Source: Virgibacillus sp. SK37
GTDB lineage: Bacteria > Bacillota > Bacilli > Bacillales > Amphibacillaceae
Reading direction: 5' to 3'
Assembly: GCF_000725285.1 (NCBI RefSeq)
Contig: NZ_CP007161.1
Location: forward strand, 729,911 to 793,910
Length of the DNA stretch: 64,000 nucleotides
Shown here: positions 23,758 through 33,101 of the stretch, in pieces
Numbering within the stretch: the stretch's first letter is position 1
Layout: every line of letters begins with the position of its first letter
Position numbers and translations under genes: made by a program
Notes under the pieces: generated by a model
Told to the model about the DNA's origin: nothing
The model's database searches: none
What the model saw: only the letters and a program-made list of their open reading frames with translations

Positions 23758-24417
23758 CTATTTATCGATAATTATTTCCTTCCTACCATCATCCTGCTCA
23801 ATAATTTTTTTTGCTACAGATTGAGGGCTTTGCAGACCGGAAGCATCCTTTACATGGGTTGACTCATCCCAGAACGGCGTATTCATTCCACCCATATAAA
23901 CAGATGTGATTGTATATTCCTCATCTTCCCACTCTTTCTGAAGGCTTTCCGTAAATCCCCGAATTGCAAATTTGCTTGCACAATATAATGATTCATTCTT
24001 TTTACCGCGTAACCCTGCAGTAGATATAATCGTCAATATTCTACCTTTACTTTCTTTGATCAGTGGGGCAGCTGACTGAACAGTGAATATTGTTCCCTTT
24101 ACATTGGTATCAAGGATGTTCTCAATTTCTTCCAATGAATAATTATTTAGAGGTCCAAAGATACCTGTTCCTGCATTATTGATAAATAGATCAAGTTTAC
24201 CTATTTGCTGGAAGGCAATGCTCACAGAAGCCTGTTCTCTAACATCACATAGAATAACTTCTGCCTGACCACCAGCTTGCATTATTTTTTCTTTTACAAT
24301 TTGTAGTTTTGTATCTGTTCTTCCGAGTAGAAATAATTTATATCCCTTTGCGGCATATTCAATTGCCAAGGCTCTTCCTAACCCGGTACCTGCACCTGTA
24401 ATAGCTGCATTTGGCAT
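23758..24417 (-). CDS. Short-chain dehydrogenase/reductase
   Basis: A 219-residue classical SDR. The cofactor motif TGAGTGLGRA (residues 7-16), NNAG, the catalytic Ser in TIISTAG and the YCASK Tyr-Lys pair are intact; RTDTK after the second strand fits NADP(H). The family includes 3-ketoacyl reductase-like and YueD-like enzymes; the substrate cannot be told. It is shorter than usual (about 240) because the C-terminal substrate loop is reduced. Convergent with recX, divergent from yfhH. Confidence 0.85.
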   Translation of the reverse strand: MPNAAITGAGTGLGRALAIEYAAKGYKLFLLGRTDTKLQIVKEKIMQAGGQAEVILCDVREQASVSIAFQQIGKLDLFINNAGTGIFGPLNNYSLEEIENILDTNVKGTIFTVQSAAPLIKESKGRILTIISTAGLRGKKNESLYCASKFAIRGFTESLQKEWEDEEYTITSVYMGGMNTPFWDESTHVKDASGLQSPQSVAKKIIEQDDGRKEIIIDK

Positions 24418-24527
24418 TATATCACTCCTCTTGTATGAAAATTCCAGTCCTTATTTAGACAACATTATTCCCATTGTCTTAAACAATTGGTAAAATGTAA
24501 AATGATAGGTAGGAGGAGTGTTTAACG

Positions 24528-24863
24528 ATGGCAAATAATTATAGATATAGTGATTATACAATAGAACAATTAAGAGCGGAAATCGGTAAGTTAAAGGAGA
24601 AGGCACAGAAAGCGGAGCAGCTTGGTAATGTATCAGAAGTTGCGGTAAATGAGCGAAAGATGCAGGTTGCCTTAGCATATACGTTGAATCCGGAGGACTT
24701 TATCGCAGGGGAAGTATATGTGCTGAAGAATGATCCAGGGTATACATTTAAAATAAACTATGTGAACGGGGTCTTTGCTTGGGGGCATAGAAGGAACCTT
24801 CTTCAGGAAGAATTCGAAGCAGAAGAAGCAATTCCAATTTCTTTATTGGAAGAAGTAAAGTAG
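24528..24863 (+). CDS. yfhH: YfhH family protein
   Basis: A 111-residue cytoplasmic protein of the YfhH (DUF1811) family. The N-terminal half is a coiled helical hairpin (YTIEQLRAEIGKLKEKAQKAEQLG ... AVNERKMQVALAY); the C-terminal half is an SH3-like barrel (NPEDFIAGEVYVLKNDPG ... GVFAWGHRRN). It follows recX in Bacillus genomes and has no established role. ATG 24528 has AGGAGG upstream. Confidence 0.88.
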   Translation: MANNYRYSDYTIEQLRAEIGKLKEKAQKAEQLGNVSEVAVNERKMQVALAYTLNPEDFIAGEVYVLKNDPGYTFKINYVNGVFAWGHRRNLLQEEFEAEEAIPISLLEEVK

Positions 24864-24919
24864 TTTGATTCCGTTATCAAGGATAGTCGGATGTTCGGAA
24901 GAGAAATAAGAAATAGCAA

Positions 24920-24944
24920 AACAGCAGGTGGCTTGCCTGCTGTT
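24920..24944 (+). terminator. Hairpin after yfhH
   Basis: AACAGCAGG (24920-24928) pairs perfectly with CCTGCTGTT (24936-24944). A T run is missing, so its strength as terminator is uncertain. Confidence 0.5.
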
Positions 24945-24989
24945 ACATGTTTGTGAATTTCCCTATATACATCCTTTATCTCGTTATGA

Positions 24990-25082
24990 AAAGGAGATCG
25001 GTTAAGACCGCCGCGATGCGCGGTAACACCGATTCACCTCGCTTGGCGAGGCGCAGTTTGTACGTTGCTAAACGGGCGCTTC
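24990..25082 (-). repeat. Folded intergenic repeat with GGCGCTTNNGCTTTT end
   Basis: A GC-rich island in the yfhH-yfhP gap. It contains an outer stem ATCGGT/ACCGAT enclosing CCGCG-ATG-CGCGG, then CCTCGC-TT-GGCGAGG, then GTTT/AAAC, and ends GGCGCTTCCGCTTTTG. Shorter sequences with the same end lie at 20910 and 27337. Elements of this look recur between genes in Bacillaceae; I know of no function. Confidence 0.55.
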
Positions 25083-25093
25083 CGCTTTTGTAT

Positions 25094-26080
25094 TTAAACA
25101 GGTGATTCCTCTACATACAATTTGCTCTGTAGTTTCTTTTCAGAGAAAATCCACCCTGTGTAGGAGCTGATAATGTTCATATTATCACTAATTTGTACTA
25201 CTGCAACGAAGGGGTAATAGCCTTTCGAACGGTATCGCAAATCAATAAATCGAACCTCGGTGAAATCATCATAATCGTTGACCTCCCAGCGGTAGACAGG
25301 TGAAAAGGATAAAAATGCAGAAATGTTTTTATCTGTTAATGCTTTATCCATTATTTCTGTCTCTGGGAGAGGTTTCTTAATAAACTCATCTACAATTTCG
25401 ATATGGCCGTTTTCCACTGCACCAACGTAGAATTTAGTCTTCGTCGTTATAGCTACACGCCAGTAGTTCTGCTTTATTGTTGGTGATGTTGCAATTTTTT
25501 CGGTTTCGGGATAATAGCTTTTAACTTTTTTAACAATTTCCCTTTTATCCAAATATCTTTTAATATAATAAAGGAAAATTACTGAGTAGATAATTAGCCA
25601 TGTATACCCAGGGTTAGCTCCAAGTGCCCATACGCAGATCCCTGCTATATGCAGGATAAATATATATGGATCAAATGTGTTAATAAATCCGTGGGCGACC
25701 CACTTATTTGTAAACGGCCGATATGCCTGGGTTCCATATGCATTGAATATATCTACGAATACATGGAGTATAACGGCAATTGCCGTCCATAACCATAAGT
25801 AGAAAAACTCCACTTGTGGAACAAACAAATGTATAATACTTGAAATAAGAATGCCCCACATAATGACTGCAGGCAGGGAATGAGTTACTCCCCGATGATG
25901 ACGTATATAAGTGGCATTATTTTTTAATTTTAAAACAGTATCAAAATCAGGTGCATGAGAACCTACAATTGTTCCCACAAGAACTGCATTAAATAATGCT
26001 GGATCACTTTGAACGGCAGGATCTAATGTAGCTATGCCGCCAAGTGCTACACCCATGACGATATGTGTGCCAGTATCCAT
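25094..26080 (-). CDS. yfhP: YfhP, YdjM-family membrane metal-dependent hydrolase-like protein
   Basis: A 328-residue protein. The N-terminal 170 residues form the YdjM (LexA-binding, inner-membrane-associated hydrolase) domain: THIVMGVALGG, GSHAPDFDTV, HHRGVTHSLPA, LHVFVDIFNAYGTQAYRPF, with His/Asp residues that should bind metal, and four membrane helices. The C-terminal part is a soluble domain of about 130 residues. YfhP precedes mutY in B. subtilis and negatively affects it there. ATG 26080 has GGAGGAGG upstream. Divergent from mutY. Confidence 0.88.
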   Translation of the reverse strand: MDTGTHIVMGVALGGIATLDPAVQSDPALFNAVLVGTIVGSHAPDFDTVLKLKNNATYIRHHRGVTHSLPAVIMWGILISSIIHLFVPQVEFFYLWLWTAIAVILHVFVDIFNAYGTQAYRPFTNKWVAHGFINTFDPYIFILHIAGICVWALGANPGYTWLIIYSVIFLYYIKRYLDKREIVKKVKSYYPETEKIATSPTIKQNYWRVAITTKTKFYVGAVENGHIEIVDEFIKKPLPETEIMDKALTDKNISAFLSFSPVYRWEVNDYDDFTEVRFIDLRYRSKGYYPFVAVVQISDNMNIISSYTGWIFSEKKLQSKLYVEESPV

Positions 26081-26215
26081 TAAAAAGGTCCTCCTCCAGT
26101 GGTAGGGTTATTCTTTATTATTTGCTCAAAATTGTTTTTATTAGAAAGTAAAAAGTACCAAGTACAAAAATAGAAAGTATAATTATTTTTATTGTACCAT
26201 ATAGGAAGTGATTTT

Positions 26216-27278
26216 ATGATTAATAAAAGCTTACAAAACATTGACATTACGCGATTTCAAAGAAATTTAATTAACTGGTATAAGATCAATCAACGGGACT
26301 TGCCCTGGAGAATGAATCGAGATCCATACCGTGTGTGGGTTTCTGAAATTATGCTACAGCAAACGAAAGTAGACACGGTTATTCCCTATTTCTATCGATT
26401 CATGGAAAAGTTTCCCACGCTCGAAGATTTAGCTGCTGCGGATGAGCAGGAAGTTCTAAAAGCATGGGAGGGCTTAGGTTACTATTCCCGAGCACGGAAT
26501 TTGCAAAACGCCGTTCGTGAAGTAGTAGCAGAATATGGGGGAGAAGTACCTACTAATCCAAAAGATCTTGGGGCATTAAAAGGAGTTGGACCATACACGA
26601 AAGGGGCAATTTTATCGATTGCATTTAATCAGGCTGAACCTGCCGTCGACGGAAATGTGATGCGAGTTTTTTCGCGCGTACTTCGAATAGAAGAGGATAT
26701 AACGCTGCAACGGACTAAGAAGCTTTTTGAAGCGTATGTAAAAGAGATGATTGATAAAGATGATCCTTCTTCTTTTAACCAAGCTGTAATGGAATTAGGG
26801 GCTCTCATTTGTACACCGAAATCACCAGCATGTCTATTTTGTCCTGTTCAAGAACAATGTAGTGCATTTGCTGAAGGGGTTCAGGAGGAACTGCCAATAA
26901 AGAAAAAAGCAAAAAAAGCAAAAAACGCTTCCCTATCTCGTGCCTTTAATAAAAAACAAAAGCAATCAATATTTGATTGAAAAGCGATCTGATGGAGGCT
27001 TGTTAGCCAATCTATGGCAATTTCCGATGGTGCCAGAAGAAGAAAAGGATAACCTGGAAGATTGGCTTTACAAACAATACGGGATAAAAATTGAATTAAA
27101 ACTTAAAGTTGGTAATTTGAAACATGTTTTTTCTCATATTATTTGGGAGCTGGATATTTATGAAGCGAGTACAACTGCAGATGAACTAATAGGAGATAAT
27201 ATCCGCTTTGTTTCAAAGGAAGAAATGCTCGCATATCCGTTCCCGGTCTCACATCAAAAAATGATGGATTATTTATAA
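26216..27278 (+). pseudogene. mutY: mutY, adenine DNA glycosylase, frameshifted in an A tract
   Basis: The first frame (26216 to a stop at 26980) encodes the complete glycosylase domain: [15 protein letters not shown] (catalytic Glu), [12 protein letters not shown] (helix-hairpin-helix), AVDGNVMRV (catalytic Asp) and the Fe-S cluster C-x6-C-x2-C-x5-C. The Nudix-like 8-oxoG-recognition domain ([18 protein letters not shown] ... FPVSHQKMMDYL) continues in another frame up to 27278. The frames join within 26902-26926, where runs of 6, 7 and 6 A occur; removing one A gives [15 protein letters not shown], as expected. MutY excises A opposite 8-oxoG. This is either a sequencing error, a real mutation, or a slippage-tolerant tract. 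ATG 26216 follows AGGAAGTGA. Confidence 0.85.
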
Positions 27279-27309
27279 TCCGGGCCCCTGTATGAGAGCC
27301 CGGATTTTT
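27278..27309 (+). terminator. Terminator of mutY
   Basis: ATCCGGGC (27278-27285) pairs with GCCCGGAT (27298-27305) and runs into T5. Confidence 0.85.
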
Positions 27310-27353
27310 GATAGGAGCTATAACATTTTGGCTTTAAGGCGCTTGCGCTTTTC

Positions 27354-27527
27354 TTAATCTCTGCTTTGCATTTCTTTGTTTATTTCATGTAGTATGGATA
27401 GCCCTTCTGGGTTTACATACGGTAATAGTTGGGATAATGCATGTTGAAAATAGTAAAGTTCATCATCATGCCATCTTTCCTTCGACATCATGGAAAGCTC
27501 TGTAAAATCTCTTCTGCTTGTATCCAT
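27354..27527 (-). CDS. Small YfhS-like protein
   Basis: A 57-residue protein beginning MDTSRRDFTELSMMSKERWH and continuing ELYYFQHALSQLLPYVNPEG. ATG 27527 is preceded by GGAGGG at good spacing. It resembles B. subtilis YfhS, a sporulation-associated small protein encoded just after mutY, the same place as here; the match is from memory. The stop codon overlaps a GGCGCTTGCGCTTTTCTTAA repeat remnant. Confidence 0.6.
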   Translation of the reverse strand: MDTSRRDFTELSMMSKERWHDDELYYFQHALSQLLPYVNPEGLSILHEINKEMQSRD

Positions 27528-27669
27528 CCTATTCCCTCCATAATGAGTAGTACATTATTATAATTTACTTAACCAAAATATTTATTCTGGCAAGGTATAT
27601 TTTACCAATACTTGATAAGCATAATAACATTTGAAGGTGGACAGATTAATTATTGCGGAGGTGATAATG

Positions 27670-27840
27670 ATGGCTAAAAAACCTAACCAAACTACTTCAG
27701 GTACAAACGTTCAGCATGTAAAGCAACAAAACCAAAAAGCTGCTCAAGGACAAGGGCAATACGGTACTGAATTTGCTTCTGAAACAAACGCTCAGGAAGT
27801 TAAAAAGCAAAATCAGAAATCACAACAAAATAAAAAATAG
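27670..27840 (+). CDS. sspE: Gamma-type small acid-soluble spore protein
   Basis: A 56-residue, Gln/Asn/Lys-rich protein without aromatic content apart from a Tyr and a Phe. It has the gamma-SASP repeats: GTNVQHVKQQNQKAA and TEFASETNAQEVKKQNQK, the latter holding the TEFASET germination-protease site. It stores amino acids in the spore core and is degraded on germination. ATG 27670 is spaced five bases after GGAGGTGA; the adjacent ATG at 27667 is too close. A CATAATA (27620-27626) resembles a sigma-G -10, but no good -35 is seen at proper spacing. Confidence 0.9.
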   Translation: MAKKPNQTTSGTNVQHVKQQNQKAAQGQGQYGTEFASETNAQEVKKQNQKSQQNKK

Positions 27841-27857
27841 TATCTTCCCCCGATATG

Positions 27858-27906
27858 AAAAGAGTTTCTCTGTTGCAGCTGGACTGTAACCGGGGAACTC
27901 TTTTTT
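27858..27906 (+). terminator. Terminator of sspE
   Basis: AAAAGAGTT (27858-27866) pairs with AACTCTTTT (27896-27904), with an inner CAG/CTG stem, followed by T residues. Confidence 0.7.
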
Positions 27907-28129
27907 AATTTGTATAATTTACTGCAAAACAACTAAATTTACCTGACATAGTACTTTGTTATAACTTAAAAGAAAACGAGCAGCCCTTGTCCATCGCTTG
28001 TCATTTATTGATGATATACCTAGCTTATTTGCTCTTATAGTGGGCGTTATACTTTATATTTCCTATTGGAGCCCGTATAATGTAGTCAAGATTAGATACG
28101 GATTACAAACTACGAGAAAGGGAGATAGG

Positions 28130-28657
28130 ATGGTTGCGCCGAGGCCAGGTACCAAAATAAAGATACAGAGCTATAAACATAATGGACAACTTCATCGCGT
28201 GTGGGAAAACAGCCTTGTTTTGAAAGGAACAGAATCAATTGTTATTCTGGCCAATGATAAAACAAAAGTAGTGGAAAGTGACGGCAGAACTTGGATTACA
28301 AGAGAGCCTGCTATTTGTTACTTTCATTCCAAGCATTGGTTTAATATTATTGGTATGTTGCGGGATGACGGGATTTATTATTACTGCAACATAAGTTCTC
28401 CTTTTGTATATGATGAAGAAGCACTAAAGTATATTGACTATGATTTAGATGTTAAAGTATATCCCGATATGACATACGACCTTCTCGATGAGGATGAATA
28501 TGAAGAGCATAGTAAATTGATGAACTATCCACGAGTGCTTGATCGTATCCTACATAATAATATGGATTATTTACTCCGGTGGGTTCGCCAAAAGAAAGGC
28601 CCTTTTTCTCCAGATTTTATTGATGGTTGGTATGAGAGATATTTAACATATCGCTAA
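28130..28657 (+). CDS. ygaC: YgaC, DUF402 nucleoside tri-/diphosphatase family
   Basis: A 175-residue DUF402 protein. Conserved blocks: [71 protein letters not shown] and DEDEYEEH, with the acidic residues that bind metal. Homologues (ntdP) hydrolyse nucleoside tri- and diphosphates. ATG 28130 is placed behind GGGAGAT and gives the usual length of about 176; the frame stays open 44 codons further upstream but without a start that has a ribosome site. It precedes the exporter gene ygaD, as in B. subtilis. Confidence 0.87.
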   Translation: MVAPRPGTKIKIQSYKHNGQLHRVWENSLVLKGTESIVILANDKTKVVESDGRTWITREPAICYFHSKHWFNIIGMLRDDGIYYYCNISSPFVYDEEALKYIDYDLDVKVYPDMTYDLLDEDEYEEHSKLMNYPRVLDRILHNNMDYLLRWVRQKKGPFSPDFIDGWYERYLTYR

Positions 28658-28676
28658 ACCTGATAAAAAAATTCTT

Positions 28677-28704
28677 CCTTGTTACTTTAAGTAGCGAGGT
28701 TTTT
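28677..28704 (+). terminator. Terminator of ygaC
   Basis: CCTTGTTACT (28677-28686) pairs with AGTAGCGAGG (28690-28699), one G-T pair, followed by T5. Confidence 0.65.
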
Positions 28705-28735
28705 CTTTCAATTATGGATAAAGGAAGTTTAAAAC

Positions 28736-30493
28736 ATGAGCAGTGTAAAGCAATACATGAAATTTGTAAAGCCATATAAGTGGAAAATAGTAGCTACTAT
28801 ATTAATTGGTATTATTAAATTCGGAATACCGTTATTAATGCCGCTCATACTTAAATATGTAATCGATAATATTATTAATGCAGAAGGATTAAGCTCCCCA
28901 GAAAAAACGACAAACTTATTATGGTTAATGGGTGTATCCTTTGTCGTGTTCCTTGTTCTGCGTCCTCCTGTAGAGTACATACGACAATATCTAGCACAAT
29001 GGGTAGGTAATAAAATCCTTTATGATATAAGGGATAGACTCTTTGACCATCTGCAAAAACTTAGTTTGAAATATTACTCTAAGACAAAAACCGGGGAAAT
29101 TATTTCCAGGGTAATACATGATGTCGAACAAACGAAAACTTTTGTTATTACCGGACTAATGAACGTATGGCTGGACTTAGTAACAATTCTCATTGCAATT
29201 GGTATTATGATGACAATGGATGTAGGCTTAACCCTCGTTGCAATCATACTATTTCCATTCTATGGGTTTTCCATTAAGTATTTCTATGGCAGATTAAGGC
29301 GGCTTACCCGTGAAAGATCACAGGCACTTGCCGAGGTGCAAGGACATTTACATGAACGTGTCCAAGGTGTACCAGTCACCAGGAGCTTTGCACTGGAAGA
29401 TTATGAGCAGAAGCAATTCAGTTACCGAAATGAGAACTTCCTGGATAGAGCATTGAAACACACGAGTTGGAATGCAAAGACATTTGCTGTTACCAATACA
29501 ATTACTGACCTTGCTCCATTACTGGTTATTGCATATGCGGGCTACCAGGTCATTCATGGTAACTTAACATTAGGTACAATGGTAGCTTTCGTTGGGTATA
29601 TGGAAAGAGTATACAGTCCACTTCGTCGGCTGATTAACTCGTCAACTACACTTGTACAATCTATTGCTTCCATTGACCGTGTTTTTGAATTACTTAATGA
29701 AAAATACGATGTGGTAGACAAAAAGGATGCAAAAAAACTTACGAATGTAGAAGGACATGTAGATATTGAAAATGTTTCCTTTCGGTATGATGAGGAAGAG
29801 CTTGAAGTTCTGAATAACGTTACATTGCATGTGAGGGCAGGAGAAACAATTGCATTTGTTGGTATGAGTGGTGGAGGAAAATCAACATTAATTAGTTTAA
29901 TTCCTCGTTTTTATGATGTTACCAAAGGTGCGATTAAAGTAGACGGAAATGATGTGCAACATGTAAATGCACGCTCTTTGCGTAATAATATTGGCATGGT
30001 ATTACAGGATAATACGTTATTTAGTGAATCTATTGCTATGAATATTCGGATGGGTAATCCGGATGCAACAGATGAAGAAGTTATCTCTGCTGCTAAAGCT
30101 GCGAACGCCCATGAATTTATTGAAAGTCTTCCATATGGTTATGATACGTTTGTTGGGGAGCGAGGGGTTAAGTTATCTGGTGGTCAAAAACAGCGGATTG
30201 CCATTGCACGTGTATTTCTAAAAAATCCGCCAATTTTAATTTTTGATGAAGCTACCTCTGCACTTGATTTAGAGAGTGAACATACAATTCAAGAGGCGTT
30301 GGAAAAGCTTGCTTCTGAAAGGACAACTTTCATTGTTGCTCACCGACTTGCAACGATTACACATGCTGACAGAATTGTACTTATTGAAAATGGGGAAATT
30401 GTAGAAGTTGGTTCCCATGAAGAGTTAATGCGCAAGCAAGGTGGATATTATAATTTATACCAAGTGCAGCACTTGGATGATGGTACGAATTAA
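28736..30493 (+). CDS. ygaD: YgaD, type IV ABC exporter (fused membrane and ATPase domains)
   Basis: A 585-residue half-transporter. Residues 1-320 form six helices of the ABC exporter fold ([52 protein letters not shown]). The ATPase has Walker [11 protein letters not shown], signature [13 protein letters not shown], Walker [13 protein letters not shown] and the H-loop IVAHRLATI. It works as a homodimer or with another half-transporter; lipids or drugs are typical substrates. Signature of MsbA/YgaD-type rather than metal exporters. ATG 28736 follows AAGGAAG. Confidence 0.9.
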   Translation: MSSVKQYMKFVKPYKWKIVATILIGIIKFGIPLLMPLILKYVIDNIINAEGLSSPEKTTNLLWLMGVSFVVFLVLRPPVEYIRQYLAQWVGNKILYDIRDRLFDHLQKLSLKYYSKTKTGEIISRVIHDVEQTKTFVITGLMNVWLDLVTILIAIGIMMTMDVGLTLVAIILFPFYGFSIKYFYGRLRRLTRERSQALAEVQGHLHERVQGVPVTRSFALEDYEQKQFSYRNENFLDRALKHTSWNAKTFAVTNTITDLAPLLVIAYAGYQVIHGNLTLGTMVAFVGYMERVYSPLRRLINSSTTLVQSIASIDRVFELLNEKYDVVDKKDAKKLTNVEGHVDIENVSFRYDEEELEVLNNVTLHVRAGETIAFVGMSGGGKSTLISLIPRFYDVTKGAIKVDGNDVQHVNARSLRNNIGMVLQDNTLFSESIAMNIRMGNPDATDEEVISAAKAANAHEFIESLPYGYDTFVGERGVKLSGGQKQRIAIARVFLKNPPILIFDEATSALDLESEHTIQEALEKLASERTTFIVAHRLATITHADRIVLIENGEIVEVGSHEELMRKQGGYYNLYQVQHLDDGTN

Positions 30494-30494
30494 T

Positions 30495-30525
30495 AAAAAA
30501 GCATCCCTTGAAAGGATGCTTTTTT
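30495..30525. terminator. Bidirectional terminator between ygaD and gsaB
   Basis: AAAAAAGCATCC pairs with GGATGCTTTTTT around a 7-base loop; T runs occur on both strands between the convergent genes. Confidence 0.88.
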
Positions 30526-30529
30526 ATAT

Positions 30530-31822
30530 TTATTCACTCATTGCCGCAAATGCTTTATCGACGGCGTCAATTGTTTGTTCTATATCTGTTTCTGTATGTG
30601 CTATTGTTAAGAACCATGCTTCGAATTTAGATGGTGCGAGATTGATCCCTTGCTTTAGCATTAGTTTAAAGAATTTGGCAAATGACTCTCCATCGCTTGC
30701 TTCTGCTTGATCATAATTTGTGATTTTTTGGTCTCCAAAATATAAAGTGAGGGCACCGCATAATCTATTCACAGATACAGGGATGCCATGCTTCTCCGCC
30801 TGCTGAAGAATACCTTTCTCCAACTTCTCTCCCAATTGGTCAAGTTTTTCGTAAACGCCCTCTTCTTGAAGAACCTCTAAACAAGCGATTCCTGCTGCCA
30901 TTGAGGCGGGGTTACCTGCCATGGTTCCCGCCTGGTATGCAGGTCCAAGTGGTGCCACCTGTTCCATGATATCCATTCTGCCTCCATATGCTCCAATTGG
31001 AAGTCCCCCGCCAATGATTTTCCCCATTGCTGTCATATCTGGTTCAATTCCATAAACTTTTTGTGCACTTCCATACGTAAAGCGGAATGCGGTGATAACT
31101 TCATCATAAATTACTAGGGCACCAGCTTTGTGTGTGATGTCATTGACTGCTTGTAAGAAACCTTCATGAGGTTCAACAATACCAAAGTTGCCAACAATTG
31201 GCTCCACTAAAACTGCAGCAATTTCGTCACCCCACTTAGTTATTGCTTCGTTAAAGGCCTCTAAGTCATTAAACGGGACAGTAATCACGTCCTGAGCAAC
31301 AGCTTTAGGAATTCCCGCCGAATCCGGTGTTCCTAATGTAGCAGGACCAGAACCAGCCTGGACAAGAACCGCATCAAAATGCCCATGGTAGCAGCCAGCA
31401 AATTTAATTACTTTGTTGCGACCAGTGTAAGCTCTAGCTACACGAATAGTTGTCATTACTGCTTCTGTCCCTGAATTAACAAACCGCACTTTTTCCAGTG
31501 AAGGGATTGCTTCTTTTATCATTTTAGCAAATTGATTTTCCAATTTTGTTGGGGTGCCATATAATACCCCGGTTGTAGCTGCATGAGCAATTGCTTTAGC
31601 TATATGCGGATGGGCATGGCCTGTAATAATTGGTCCATATGCTCCTAAATAGTCAATATATTTATTCCCGTCTACATCCCAGAAGTAGGCACCTTGTCCT
31701 CTTTCCATATAAACAGGAGTTCCGCCTCCAACTCCTTTATACGCACGTGATGGAGAATTCACCCCTCCCACAATATGTTGCAATGCTTCTTTATGTAATC
31801 GTTCTGAATTAGTAAAGTCCAT
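30530..31822 (-). CDS. gsaB: Glutamate-1-semialdehyde 2,1-aminomutase (GsaB/HemL2)
   Basis: A 430-residue class III PLP aminotransferase. Visible: [43 protein letters not shown], the PLP aspartate in [12 protein letters not shown], and the PLP lysine in [19 protein letters not shown]. It converts glutamate-1-semialdehyde to 5-aminolevulinate for haem. In B. subtilis this location (ygaE) carries gsaB, a paralogue of hemL, which normally sits in the hem operon; a hem operon is not in this window. ATG 31822 follows AAAGGAGG. Confidence 0.9.
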   Translation of the reverse strand: MDFTNSERLHKEALQHIVGGVNSPSRAYKGVGGGTPVYMERGQGAYFWDVDGNKYIDYLGAYGPIITGHAHPHIAKAIAHAATTGVLYGTPTKLENQFAKMIKEAIPSLEKVRFVNSGTEAVMTTIRVARAYTGRNKVIKFAGCYHGHFDAVLVQAGSGPATLGTPDSAGIPKAVAQDVITVPFNDLEAFNEAITKWGDEIAAVLVEPIVGNFGIVEPHEGFLQAVNDITHKAGALVIYDEVITAFRFTYGSAQKVYGIEPDMTAMGKIIGGGLPIGAYGGRMDIMEQVAPLGPAYQAGTMAGNPASMAAGIACLEVLQEEGVYEKLDQLGEKLEKGILQQAEKHGIPVSVNRLCGALTLYFGDQKITNYDQAEASDGESFAKFFKLMLKQGINLAPSKFEAWFLTIAHTETDIEQTIDAVDKAFAAMSE

Positions 31823-31993
31823 TTAAATTTTCCTCCTTTGATTAGCATCAAATCAATTAACAATATAACAAAATAAACGATTAGGGTACATTACTGTTTC
31901 CCTACATTATCGTAAACCTCTTGTAAATAAATGACAAGCTTAAGAAAAAAAAGCATAGACTGATTATATAGAAAAGGATAGAGAGGGTTCCCT

Positions 31994-32425
31994 ATGAATA
32001 CAATTCCTGTTATTAGCTTAATATTAATTAGTGTTGTCATACTTAAAAGCATTATTAACTTTATTCCTATTGGAAAATACAAGGTGGAGTTAAAGGATAG
32101 CCGCTTTTCCTCTGAACTATTCTTCACTCTATTTATTACTTATATTGTTGTAATTATTGGGTTTGGTTTAGTGTATTTCATCCTATCTTTACAAAATACC
32201 ATCCTGGTGGAAAATGGCGAATTAAGAGAGGTAGGGAAACTCGGTTCTTTTATCCATTCGATGTATTTTAGTGGAGTAACCATTTTAACCATCGGCTATG
32301 GTGATATTACCCCCATTGGAATTGGGAGGTTTATTGCGATTGCAGAAGCACTTATTGGATATATTCTCCCTGCGGCTTTCGTATTAAGAGTGGTGGAGTT
32401 AAGAGGAAGAAGTAGAGATGAATGA
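31994..32425 (+). CDS. Two-helix potassium channel pore protein
   Basis: A 143-residue membrane protein. Three hydrophobic segments surround the pore helix and selectivity filter TILTIGYGDITPIG (TIGYGD, about residues 98-103). There is no RCK/TrkA domain and only a short charged tail, so it resembles minimal channels of the YugO/MthK pore type without the regulatory part. ATG 31994 has GAGAGGG upstream. The frame ends just before bcp. Confidence 0.82.
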   Translation: MNTIPVISLILISVVILKSIINFIPIGKYKVELKDSRFSSELFFTLFITYIVVIIGFGLVYFILSLQNTILVENGELREVGKLGSFIHSMYFSGVTILTIGYGDITPIGIGRFIAIAEALIGYILPAAFVLRVVELRGRSRDE

Positions 32426-32478
32426 AGGATAAAGGCTACTATGGTATAGTAGATATACTATCATTCAGGAGGGGTATA

Positions 32479-32946
32479 ATGGCTGTTGAAGTAGGTAAAC
32501 AAGTAAAAGACTTCACATTACCTGACCAGAGGGGAAATGAAGTTCGTCTATCTGATTTTAAAGGCAAAAATGTAGTGCTTTATTTTTACCCAAAGGACAT
32601 GACGCCAGGCTGTACTACGCAGGCATGTGATTTCCGTGACGCACATGAAAGCTTTGGGGAAGTAGATGCAGTAATTATTGGTGTAAGCCCAGACCCGATT
32701 GAGCGTCATCAGAAGTTTATTGATAAACATGATCTGCCTTTTTTATTGCTTGCAGATGAGAATCATGAGTTGGCAGAGGAATTTGACGTATGGAAACTAA
32801 AGAAAAACTTTGGTAAAGAATATTATGGAATTGAGCGTTCGACTTTTATTCTTGATAAAGAAGGCAACTTAGTTAAAGAATACCGAAAAGTGCGCGTCAA
32901 AGGGCATGTGGAAGAGGCACTTGAATATCTACGTGCAAATCAATAA
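32479..32946 (+). CDS. bcp: Bcp/YgaF peroxiredoxin
   Basis: A 155-residue AhpC/TSA-family thiol peroxidase of the BCP branch. The peroxidatic cysteine is in YPKDMTPGCTTQACDFRD, with the possible resolving Cys five residues later, as in BCP proteins. It reduces hydroperoxides using thioredoxin. ATG 32479 is behind AGGAGGGG; a longer frame overlapping the channel gene lacks a ribosome site at its start. bcp sits between gsaB and perR in B. subtilis too. No PerR box was found directly upstream. Confidence 0.9.
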   Translation: MAVEVGKQVKDFTLPDQRGNEVRLSDFKGKNVVLYFYPKDMTPGCTTQACDFRDAHESFGEVDAVIIGVSPDPIERHQKFIDKHDLPFLLLADENHELAEEFDVWKLKKNFGKEYYGIERSTFILDKEGNLVKEYRKVRVKGHVEEALEYLRANQ

Positions 32947-32955
32947 GAAGAAAAG

Positions 32956-32986
32956 AAGCAGTCTTTTAGCAGGCTGCTTTTTTTTA
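32956..32986 (+). terminator. Terminator of bcp
   Basis: AAGCAG (32956-32961), extended through GCAGTC/GGCTGC, pairs with CTGCTT (32974-32979) and is followed by T8. Confidence 0.75.
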
Positions 32987-33101
32987 TATTTCCTGGTTAC
33001 TCCCTATCAAGTATTATTAATTTTTGTAATATAAAGCAATGTTTAAGAATAGATTTCTAATAGAGAATGAGTCTGAATTCTATTAGAAATTGGGTGATTG
33101 T

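Noticed and set aside
27595-27626. Sigma-G promoter before sspE
   Set aside because: A CATAATA fits the -10, but the only -35-like GTATA is about 20 bp away, outside the usual spacing.
27998-28129. N-terminal 44-codon extension of YgaC with a hydrophobic segment
   Set aside because: Starts at TTG with no ribosome site; the ATG at 28130 has one and gives the normal family length.
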